From the NCBI GenBank assembly GCA_015233515.1, contig JADFXS010000016.1:10231-27723 (forward strand): 17,493 nt of DNA, read 5' to 3'. The position numbers and the translations under genes were made by a program. The notes under the pieces are model-generated. The model did no database searches and had not been told where the DNA came from. It saw only the letters and a list, made by a program, of their open reading frames with translations. Positions 1 to 6,614 of the stretch are shown here, one piece after another. How positions within the stretch are numbered: the first letter of the stretch is position 1; each line of letters starts with the position of its first letter. Source of the DNA: Deltaproteobacteria bacterium (lineage in GTDB: Bacteria > Desulfobacterota > Desulfarculia > Adiutricales > JAGVGV01).

Positions 1-1
1 C

Positions 2-211
2 AAGGGAGACACCCTGATCATATACTCGCTCAACATATTTTCGCAGTATCAACGTCGTGGGTATGCCAGGGTCCTAATTAATGAGTTCAAGAAAAATTAC
101 TCGGTGATCATAGCTGACCGGGTACGTTATTCGGCAATCAAATTTTGGAAAGAGGTGGGGTTCTCGGACATTGGAGACGGGTCTTATATTTTTAAGAAAG
201 AGAATGCTTAA
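2..211 (+). CDS. GNAT-family N-acetyltransferase, C-terminal part (5' end outside window)
   Basis: An open frame enters from the left edge and stops at TAA 209-211, giving 69 residues of a C-terminus. It reads through a QRRGYARVLINEF stretch, which fits motif A of GNAT acetyltransferases (Q/R-x-x-G-x-A/G, the acetyl-CoA pyrophosphate-binding loop followed by a helix). It then continues to SAIKFWKEVGF, which fits the motif B helix that typically carries A...FYxxxGF. Such enzymes move an acetyl group from acetyl-CoA to an amine; the substrate cannot be told from this fragment. The start, signal regions and upstream neighbours lie outside the window. The family call rests on the two short motifs. 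Confidence 0.7.
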   Translation, partial: KGDTLIIYSLNIFSQYQRRGYARVLINEFKKNYSVIIADRVRYSAIKFWKEVGFSDIGDGSYIFKKENA

Positions 212-707
212 GTATGGTAAGAGTCTGGCAAGATTAATTTGACTTTGTAAAGATATTATTCCTATTAATTCAGAGTGTTAGTATAATAATTATCATGAAA
301 CGGACTCTGAAGAAAGAACCATGGCCCAAGGAGAAACCAATCCGATAACACCCGTAAGACCGCGTTCGCCTCACCCATAACACAATTTGGGAAGGAGAGA
401 CTCTGGTTGGAGTTCTGGTCGATCATGATTTTGGGTCACTACTTGACCGGCTCCGCTCCAAAATTACCTATGTCTTTATTGATGCCGCCACAGCGGAACT
501 ACAACGAGGGAGACAATCGTTTCAAATAACCGCAAGATTTTTCCTCAGGTTGGGGGCTTGATAACCCATTAAAAAGCAGTTTGGTTTTTCAAAGAGCTGA
601 AGCCTTAATTACAAGTATGTGTTTCGCTTTGCTAAAACTTAGTAATTGATCTATTATGGATTCAGTAAATACGTGATTAAATGAAATAACTCGCAAAGGA
701 ACATATC
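212..707. other. Intergenic region with a decayed small reading frame
   Basis: There is no intact gene here. An exact TATAAT sits at 282-287 with only a weak -35 (TTCCTA, 259-264). An ATG at 295 opens a frame with stops at 346-348 and 355-357, and the same frame then stays open to TGA 559-561 (67 codons, containing LVGVLVDHDFGSLLDRLRSK). It may be a small gene killed by nonsense mutations, or chance. I do not recognise the product. The right-hand end holds the promoter and ribosome binding site of the zinc-finger gene at 708. Confidence 0.4.
629..657 (+). promoter_or_regulatory. Putative sigma70-type promoter of the ybiI-like gene
   Basis: TTGCTA at 629-634 and TATTAT at 652-657 are separated by 17 bases, a good match to a housekeeping promoter. 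The expected start point is near 664. It is followed by a ribosome binding site AAAGGA (695-700), 7 bases before the ATG at 708. No operator-like dyad is evident around it. Confidence 0.5.
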
Positions 708-974
708 ATGGCTGTCGGTTGGTCTCGTGATGGAGATGTGCTGGATCAAATAAAGGCCACGGTTGAAGACGGAGTAAAGCTGGCCAGAAGCCAGTTGTCC
801 GATGGCGAGAGCTTAACCCATTGCCAGGAATGCGAAGATGTTATCCCGGAGGCTCGCCGTAAAGCAATCCCTGGAGTTCGCTTTTGCGTCAAGTGCCAGT
901 CAGAAATTGAAAAAAAGAGGGCGGTATTCAATCTTTATAACCGGCGCGGCAGCAAAGACAGCCAACTGAAGTAA
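708..974 (+). CDS. ybiI: DksA/TraR C4-type zinc-finger protein, YbiI-like
   Basis: This encodes an 88-residue protein, the same length as E. coli YbiI as I recall it, with the same architecture. The N-terminus is short and acidic-helical (GWSRDGDVLDQI). Four zinc ligands C39, C42, C60 and C63 follow in the order CQEC...CVKC with IPEARRKAIPGVRFC between them, and the tail YNRRGSKDSQLK closely matches the YbiI ending. The family belongs to the DksA/TraR superfamily, whose larger members bind RNA polymerase through the secondary channel. YbiI-type proteins lack the long coiled coil, and their role is poorly known. The start is supported by AAAGGA 7 bases upstream and a promoter at 629-657. It stands alone: the next gene begins more than 600 bases downstream. 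Confidence 0.92.
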   Translation: MAVGWSRDGDVLDQIKATVEDGVKLARSQLSDGESLTHCQECEDVIPEARRKAIPGVRFCVKCQSEIEKKRAVFNLYNRRGSKDSQLK

Positions 975-1607
975 CGGGTCGCGTGATATTTCCGGTTCTT
1001 TAAAAAATTAGTGGGTGGATGATTTGGCAAGCAGTCGGAAATATCTCCGCTCCCCTTATATTATTAAGAATAGGGAAATTTAAATTATTTTGAAGGTTGA
1101 CCTTGCCAATCGGATCAAATTCCGTAAAAATCGAAGGAACTTTAACCTTCAGCAGTTTCTGTCCCATAGCAAATGGGAGAACCGGACGGTTATCGATCAG
1201 GCGGCCGCTTTACGCTGGAACGAGTGGCCGGAATAAATCGAAAGCGGCGGCAAGCATCATTACTTTAGGGAAATCCCTGCTGTGCTTGAAGGTTTCCACC
1301 ACGGTCCAAATGGATTTCATGTATGGAGCGCCGTAAAAGCGGACAACGTCCAGAAAATAAAGAGTGCGGACCACCTGATTGCCGGTAGGGCCATTAGGTT
1401 CGATCAAGATGGTAACGCCGTCCAGGCAGGCATTCTCTATGGACGCAAATCAAGCTCTGGCAAGGGGTGGTGATCTGAAAAGCGGAAGGAATTGACAAGG
1501 GGCGATCGCTTATGGTGAAATAAATTTAGGGGTAGGAGTATCGGGGGGCCTGGCAAGAAGGCCACTCGCCGAGAGGTAACGCGAGGCAGTGCACTTATAA
1601 GGGTTTA
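975..1607. other. Intergenic region without a recognisable gene
   Basis: An imperfectly placed dyad follows the ybiI-like stop: GATATTTCCG (985-994) and its exact complement CGGAAATATC (1036-1045), 41 bases apart. The spacing is too long for an ordinary terminator. Short open frames occur on both strands at about 1097-1473 (for example a 65-codon minus-strand frame at 1210-1407 with a TTG start). None has a ribosome binding site or a family I recognise, so I treat them as chance or remnant sequence. The last part (about 1540-1607) is GC-rich leader for the exporter operon, with GGCC repeats able to form small hairpins. Confidence 0.4.
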
Positions 1608-2663
1608 ATGAAGAACGGACACGTGTGTTTGGGGTTGCACGGAAAGAAATGGGGATGGCTGCTCATTTTTGTCGCGGTTTGTGGCGGTTTAGCCATATAT
1701 TTTTTGCTCAATCTTAACCCTTCTTTTGAGAACCAACCTTCCTTTTCCGCTTATAGTTCCGCAAAAAATAACATCTCTTGTCTAGGACGGCTCCTACCCG
1801 GCGGTCGAATCTTCCAGGTCGCCGCCCCAACCCGGGCCGTGGTCAAAGAACTCCTCGTTCATCGCGGCCAATGGGTTGAACAGGGGGAGTTACTAGCCCG
1901 GCTACGCGATTACCCCCGGGAAACAGCCGCTCTCCATCTGGCGGAAAAGGAGGTTGCCGTGGCGGTGAGCTTGCTTGATCTAGTTCGAGCCGGGGAAAAA
2001 GCGGCCACAATCGAAGCTCAGCAAGCGGCGATCGCCCGTCAAGAGGCAATCCTCAGCCAAGAGGAAACCCAGTACGAACGAAGCCGGCAACTTTATGAGA
2101 AGAAAATACTCTCCGCCAAGGATTTTGATGAGGCACTGACCCGTCGGAACACAGCTCGTGAATCGTTACTTTTAGAACGGCATAAGCTCGTGAGCATTCG
2201 TGATATCCGGAAGGAAGACCTGGCTCTTGCCGCCAACAAAGTTGAGGTGGCCAAGGCTGCCCTGAGAGTAGCTCTGGAAAACGTAGAACTGAATGTCATC
2301 CGCGCTCCGGTTTCGGGCCGTGTTTTGGAACTCCATGCTTTTCCGGGCGAAGCTGTCCCAGAGCAGGGTCTCCTCGAACTGGGCAACGGCAGGGAGATGT
2401 TGGTCGAGGCGGAAGTCTATGTCGGCGACATTGGTCGTGTCCGAATCGGCGCACCGGCGGTTATCTCCGGTGACGCCTTCCACGGAAGTATCAGTGGTCA
2501 TGTCCTCGAGATTGTCCCCATGGTTACCCGCGGAGAGGTTCTGCCTTCCGACCCACTGGCTTTTTCCGATCTACGGATTGTCAAGGTCTGGATTCAACTC
2601 GACGATTCAAACGCGGTAGCCAACTTGGGCAATCATCAGGTTTCCGTTGTGATCAAACCATGA
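1608..2663 (+). CDS. devB: DevB-type ABC exporter membrane fusion (HlyD-family) protein
   Basis: A 351-residue periplasmic adaptor that would link an inner-membrane ABC transporter to an outer-membrane TolC-like channel. It has a short cytoplasmic N-terminus, then one membrane segment at about 16-35. ISCLGRLLPGG followed by an AAP strand resembles the opening of DevB proteins (ALGRLEPRG...), and a lipoyl/barrel-sandwich half follows at about 65-95. A long coiled-coil hairpin rich in Ala/Glu/Arg spans about 105-235. The second lipoyl half (VIRAPVSGRVLELHAFPGE) and a beta-barrel end complete it, with LAFSDLRIVKVWIQLDD typical of DevB. The start ATG has only a weak AAGGG four bases upstream. The stop overlaps the next start (ATGA, 2660-2663), so it is co-translated with devC. 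In cyanobacteria DevBCA exports heterocyst glycolipid; the cargo here is unknown. Confidence 0.85.
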   Translation: MKNGHVCLGLHGKKWGWLLIFVAVCGGLAIYFLLNLNPSFENQPSFSAYSSAKNNISCLGRLLPGGRIFQVAAPTRAVVKELLVHRGQWVEQGELLARLRDYPRETAALHLAEKEVAVAVSLLDLVRAGEKAATIEAQQAAIARQEAILSQEETQYERSRQLYEKKILSAKDFDEALTRRNTARESLLLERHKLVSIRDIRKEDLALAANKVEVAKAALRVALENVELNVIRAPVSGRVLELHAFPGEAVPEQGLLELGNGREMLVEAEVYVGDIGRVRIGAPAVISGDAFHGSISGHVLEIVPMVTRGEVLPSDPLAFSDLRIVKVWIQLDDSNAVANLGNHQVSVVIKP

Positions 2664-3853
2664 AGAGATGGCCTTCTCTCATTTTTAACATTTTTGCCCC
2701 CCAGGGTATTCCCTTGGCGTGGCGTCAACTGACCCGCGATAAAAAACGCTTCGCCGCTGCCATAGTCGGGGTAACTTTTGGGTTGTTCCTGATGATCTTT
2801 CAACTGGGTATGTACACGGCCGCGCTCCGCGGGGTGGTGTTGCCGCATAGCGCGCTGAAAGGCGAACTTGTCATCACCAGCCGAAATTTTACATATTTTT
2901 ACTTAAACCATTCTTTTCCCAGATCACTTCTTTACCAGCTTCAGGGCGTTCCAGGAGTGGCCTCCGTCGCTCCCGTGTGTGTGGATTTTGGGAAGTGGAA
3001 AAATACGACGACCGGGGTGGACACATATATCGCCATCCTTGCCATCAACCCGTCCCGGAATCCTTTTATCCATCCTGAGTTGACGAGCCAGATACAACTG
3101 TTGACAAACGGTGAAAACGTCCTCTTTGACCGACAATCCAAAGAGGTGGATTTTGGAAAAGTGGCGGCGGCGCTCCAGGAAAAAAGCGACGTGACCTCCG
3201 AAGTGGATCAGGTGCGCGTCAGAGTAAAAGGGTTGTTTTCCATGGGGCGGACGCTGGCCGCCACCGGCCATATCGTTATAAGCGACGAGGGCCTGGCGCG
3301 CATCCAACCCCGGCGTTTAGCCAATATGATCAACATCGGTCTGGTGACACTCAGGGCGGGAGTTGACCCGGAAGAGATTCGGCATCGCCTCTCGGAATTA
3401 TTGCCAAAAGATCTCCGGGTCATCACCTCGAAAGAATTCCAACAGGAAGAGCAGGATTACTGGATTTCCCGAACAGCCATCGGATTCGTTTTCCGGGTAG
3501 GGATGCTGGTCGGGTTATTTGTCGGGGCGATCGTGGTCTATCAGATTCTCTATACCGACGTTATGGACTATCTGCGGGAGTATGCCACGCTCAAGGCCTT
3601 GGGCATTACGAATATGTTCCTGTTTCGCATTGTGATGACCGAGGCCGTGATCCTCCTGGTTGCAAGCGCCTTTCCCTCCACGATCCTTTCCAACTTGCTT
3701 TTCCATGAAGCCTGGGTTTCAGCCGGAATACCCGCGAAGTTGGCCGTTTCGGAACTACTGGCCGTATTCGCCCTGACGGCGGTGGTTTGGGCCTTTGCCG
3801 GCCTGCTGGCCACCAGAAGACTCAGAACGTCCGATCCCGCCGATATCTACTGA
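2660..3853 (+). CDS. devC: DevC-type ABC exporter permease (FtsX/MacB-like)
   Basis: A 397-residue inner-membrane permease with MacB/FtsX topology. It has an N-terminal membrane helix at about 31-56 (after PLAWRQLTRDKKRF, typical of DevC), a large periplasmic domain at about 60-265, then three C-terminal helices at about 274-297, 318-347 and 364-386. The cytoplasmic loop between helices 2 and 3 contains LREYATLKALGI, the FtsX-family coupling-helix signature that contacts the ATPase. Transporters of this type work by mechanotransmission, pushing periplasmic substrate into the adaptor and outer-membrane channel rather than moving it through the membrane. The start overlaps the devB stop by four bases, and the stop is four bases before the preferred devA start, giving a compact three-gene operon. 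Confidence 0.87.
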   Translation: MKRWPSLIFNIFAPQGIPLAWRQLTRDKKRFAAAIVGVTFGLFLMIFQLGMYTAALRGVVLPHSALKGELVITSRNFTYFYLNHSFPRSLLYQLQGVPGVASVAPVCVDFGKWKNTTTGVDTYIAILAINPSRNPFIHPELTSQIQLLTNGENVLFDRQSKEVDFGKVAAALQEKSDVTSEVDQVRVRVKGLFSMGRTLAATGHIVISDEGLARIQPRRLANMINIGLVTLRAGVDPEEIRHRLSELLPKDLRVITSKEFQQEEQDYWISRTAIGFVFRVGMLVGLFVGAIVVYQILYTDVMDYLREYATLKALGITNMFLFRIVMTEAVILLVASAFPSTILSNLLFHEAWVSAGIPAKLAVSELLAVFALTAVVWAFAGLLATRRLRTSDPADIY

Positions 3854-3857
3854 AATC

Positions 3858-5120
3858 ATGGCCGGTGAACCTTTCATCTCGATTCATGACCTTTACCACG
3901 CTTTTGGGACAGGCGCGTTGAAAAAGGATGTTCTCCAGGAAGTGAGCATTGATTTCTATCCGGGGGAATTCGTCATAATCATGGGACCATCCGGTTCCGG
4001 GAAAACCACGCTCTTGACGCTCGCCGGCGCACTTCGCTCCGTTCAGCAGGGTAGTATTCGCATCGACGGGATAGAACTCCGAAATGCCAGACCCGCGGAC
4101 ATCATGAAAGTCCGGAGACGAATCGGTTTCATCTTCCAGGGGCACAATCTGATCGCCTCTTTGACGGCCTGTGAAAATGTCCAGCTTGCCCTGGTTGTCG
4201 ATCCTTCCGTGACCGCCGCTTCATCCCGGCGGAAGGCTTTGCAATACCTGGAGATGGTGGGGCTTGAGGGCTTCAGCCATAAGAAGCCGGATGAGCTTTC
4301 GGGAGGGCAGAAGCAGCGAGTGGCCATCGCTCGCGCTCTCGTCCGCCGGCCCGTCATCATCCTGGCGGATGAGCCAACGGCCACTCTCGATCGGAAAACA
4401 GGCCGGGAAATAGTGGACTTGCTCCAACAGTTGGCCCGCCGGGAAGGGGTTGCTATTTTGATGGTAACCCATGATAATCGAATTCTTGACGTCGCGGATC
4501 GGCTCATCACTCTGGATGACGGCCGGGTCGAGGAGGCGCATCTGGGCATGGATCGCCTTTGGCAGACCCTGACAGAACTCACGGCGTTGTTTCCCAGGTA
4601 CACAGCTGCCATACTCGCGACGACGGATGGCGGGGAGACTCTCGAGAGCCTGCAACGTCGTTTTCAAGAAATCCGGGATCCACTTTTACCCCAGGCCGCG
4701 GAATTTGCCGCTCGAAGAATGAGCCCAGCGCTCATGACGCGAGCCCGCAGTCTCGAAAAACAGTTGTACATCCTCACCCTTTGCGAAGAGACGCTTTCCA
4801 GATTGTTGCTCCTGCTTTCCACCCCTCCTTCCGACAGGCTGAGGGACCTCGGAAACACCTTCTTCGAGTCTTTGGAGTTCCTCTTCATTATGATGGCGGA
4901 AGCCGGTGAGAACCTGTCAGCCGATGGGGTCGATTCCCTTGTTCGGCTGACGGGAGATCGGGAAGAGCTGATGACCCGTTTCCGGGAAAAGTATTTTGAT
5001 TCCGCCAAGCTGGACGAAAAAGAAAAGCGGCGGCTTTTCGAACTGACCGAGCTCTTTGCCAGGGCGGTCTACTTCATACACGAATGGGCGGAGTTGTTGC
5101 GGATATGGAGAACATCCTGA
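3858..5120 (+). CDS. devA: DevA-type ABC exporter ATPase with a C-terminal PhoU-like helical extension
   Basis: A 420-residue ATPase that would power the DevB/DevC exporter. Residues 5-225 form a complete ABC domain: Walker A GPSGSGKTT (43-51), Q-loop Q94, signature LSGGQ (147-151), Walker B VIILADEP (166-173, catalytic E172) and switch H205. Usual DevA/MacB-type ATPases end near residue 230-245. This one adds about 195 mostly helical residues. Their last part (LTGDREELMTRFREKYF..., ELFARAVYFIHEWAELL) resembles the PhoU-like C-terminal domain of Na/Pi cotransporter-related proteins; that is my inference from pattern only. The frame is open further upstream to 3795, but those codons overlap devC. 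The ATG at 3858, four bases after the devC stop, gives the normal DevA N-terminus. No strong ribosome binding site is seen, so coupling to devC is likely. Confidence 0.88.
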   Translation: MAGEPFISIHDLYHAFGTGALKKDVLQEVSIDFYPGEFVIIMGPSGSGKTTLLTLAGALRSVQQGSIRIDGIELRNARPADIMKVRRRIGFIFQGHNLIASLTACENVQLALVVDPSVTAASSRRKALQYLEMVGLEGFSHKKPDELSGGQKQRVAIARALVRRPVIILADEPTATLDRKTGREIVDLLQQLARREGVAILMVTHDNRILDVADRLITLDDGRVEEAHLGMDRLWQTLTELTALFPRYTAAILATTDGGETLESLQRRFQEIRDPLLPQAAEFAARRMSPALMTRARSLEKQLYILTLCEETLSRLLLLLSTPPSDRLRDLGNTFFESLEFLFIMMAEAGENLSADGVDSLVRLTGDREELMTRFREKYFDSAKLDEKEKRRLFELTELFARAVYFIHEWAELLRIWRTS

Positions 5121-5540
5121 ATTAACTTTAAGGCGGCAGGGGAGGAAGTGAAGAAATTCGAGTATAACAGAAAAGACTTTATTGGACGGTAAAGGAAATG
5201 TCGATTAGAGATGGGATGTCTTTTTATTGAATTCGGCCGTGAGCGAGGCGTTCCTCAACATTAGGTCGAAAAATTGAGCGTTTTTTTTTCCTGCAGATTT
5301 TCAACTATTCTGAAACGATTCCGCGTATAATTGAGACTGAGACGCGTCAGTTGGCCGCGTACAGCCGCCCCGTCGCCTTGAACAATATTTTGCATGTTCT
5401 TCAAACGGCGTAGATCCTCGTACGCCCGCGAAAAATATCCTGCATATCGCTCACGTCTTTCAAGCCCGGACTTTCGAGTTTTTTAAGATGCCTTTTCCGT
5501 AATCTTCAAACAGTCGAAGCGCGGAGTTGCCGGCGGCAAA
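5121..5540. other. Intergenic region between convergent genes, possible minus-strand remnant
   Basis: The devA gene and the methyltransferase gene converge here. No clear terminator hairpin was found, though there is a run of nine Ts near 5281. On the minus strand a frame is open from about 5490 down to TAA at 5261-5263 (about 75 codons, containing SRAYEDLRRLKNMQNIVQG). Another frame just upstream (containing RHLKKLESPGLKDVSDMQ) could join it through a frameshift. Neither has a convincing start, and I do not recognise a family. It may be a dead gene tail or chance. Confidence 0.35.
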
Positions 5541-6200
5541 TCAGACATTGCGGCAAATAAAAATAAAAGCCGGCGGAATATTCCAGAGGACGAACGCTAC
5601 TTGGACATTCGAAAATTCCTTTTTTAGTTTTAGGTAAGGCAGCATGGAATAAACAATCTGCACATAAAAACCGCCGGGCTTAAGCCCATGTTTAATGGCC
5701 TCGATCATTTTGTCCCGTTCCTTAGCCGGAATGCCCGTGAATGGCAAGGCGGAAAAAACAATGTCCGCCTGCTTGGCCTGCAGATGACTGGCAAATTCAA
5801 CAGCCGAGTCTTTGAGAATTTTTAAGCGCTTATCAGCCTTGAATCTGTCAGCCAGCGCAGTGCAGAACTCGCCATTGATTTCAAAACAATAAACCAACCC
5901 AGTTTGCGGCAGATTTTGTAGAATTTCCGCGGTAATGCTTCCGGTACCCGCGCCCAGTTCCACTACGGTTTCCACCGGATTTTTCCTGAGGATTTTGACC
6001 ATGTTGCGGGCAAGTGTGGCCGAACTGGGCAAAATCGCGGCGATCTTGAGAGGATTTTTCAGACTTTGAAAAATAAAAAGTATGGGTAGCCATCCATGGG
6101 ATGTTAGGCTCAGATTTAAGGAGGTGATTCCGCCAACGGCTCGTTCCTTGATTTTTCGCCAGCCATGGAATAAAAATTCTTTAGAACTACCTTGATACAT
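5541..6200 (-). CDS. SAM-dependent methyltransferase, phospholipid N-methyltransferase-like (COG3963 type)
   Basis: A 219-residue class I methyltransferase. From the chosen start the order is an N-terminal helix region, then SLKNPLKIAAILPSSATLARNM (split here as SLKNP and AAILPSSATLA), which resembles the lead-in of PmtA-type enzymes. SAM-binding motif I VVELGAGTGSIT follows at 79-90, an acidic ribose-binding E107 in YCFEIN, and VFSALPF (148-154), which takes the place of the S-G-L-P motif of the phospholipid methyltransferase family. A likely reaction is methylation of phosphatidylethanolamine toward phosphatidylcholine, but some relatives are rRNA dimethylase-like, so the substrate is inferred. 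The frame is open to a TTG at 6245. The ATG at 6200 is preferred because AAGGAG lies 7 bases before it. The gene is monocistronic. Confidence 0.75.
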   Translation of the reverse strand: MYQGSSKEFLFHGWRKIKERAVGGITSLNLSLTSHGWLPILFIFQSLKNPLKIAAILPSSATLARNMVKILRKNPVETVVELGAGTGSITAEILQNLPQTGLVYCFEINGEFCTALADRFKADKRLKILKDSAVEFASHLQAKQADIVFSALPFTGIPAKERDKMIEAIKHGLKPGGFYVQIVYSMLPYLKLKKEFSNVQVAFVLWNIPPAFIFICRNV

Positions 6201-6614
6201 TAGCAATCTCCTTAACCTGAAAAATTCATGAAAAGGATTGTACAAAGATAAGGCCTATGATAATATCTTGTAATCACAACAAAAATTATTACCATAGAGG
6301 CCTCGTTCCTTGCAGTGTGTCACAATCAGCTTGATTTTGGAAGAGTCTTATATATGGATATCATCGTGGTCTTCGATGGAGAGGACATCATAGATAATAG
6401 GAGGCTGATCGGTTCTGCGACCTATGCCGTAAACTCAGAGCCGGATATTCAGCGTAATGAATTCGTCCGCTGAAGGAGTAGATTTTGACGAAACTTTTCG
6501 CTCGAACTATATCACCAATCTGAGCAGCCAGCCAAGCAGGTGACAGCGCATCAACAAAATCAACAGCAGTTAGTTCGTAATTATGGATTAATCCACGGAC
6601 CAGTCCGATTCCGC
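6201..6614. other. Intergenic region, methyltransferase leader and possible gene remnant
   Basis: Positions just above 6200 carry the AAGGAG ribosome binding site of the minus-strand methyltransferase. On the + strand a short frame starts at ATG 6355 (MDIIVVFDGEDIIDN...) and stops at TGA 6469-6471, and further coding-like sequence follows in another frame. Its DxxVVFDGE-like start faintly recalls the active-site strand of small nucleotidyltransferase (MNT) domains. This is weak and would be a remnant at best. A minus-strand frame at 6388-6639 overlaps the end of the GGDEF gene and looks like chance. No convincing terminator for the GGDEF gene was found. Confidence 0.3.

Noticed and set aside
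1097..1473. Short overlapping frames on both strands
   Set aside because: No starts with ribosome binding sites and no recognisable motif. They compete with each other, so no one frame is favoured.
3795..3857. Upstream extension of the devA frame
   Set aside because: It lies wholly within devC in another frame. The ATG at 3858 gives the normal N-terminus.
6201..6245. Longer methyltransferase start at TTG 6245
   Set aside because: The ATG at 6200 has AAGGAG at 7 bases, and the extra 15 residues overlap that ribosome binding site.
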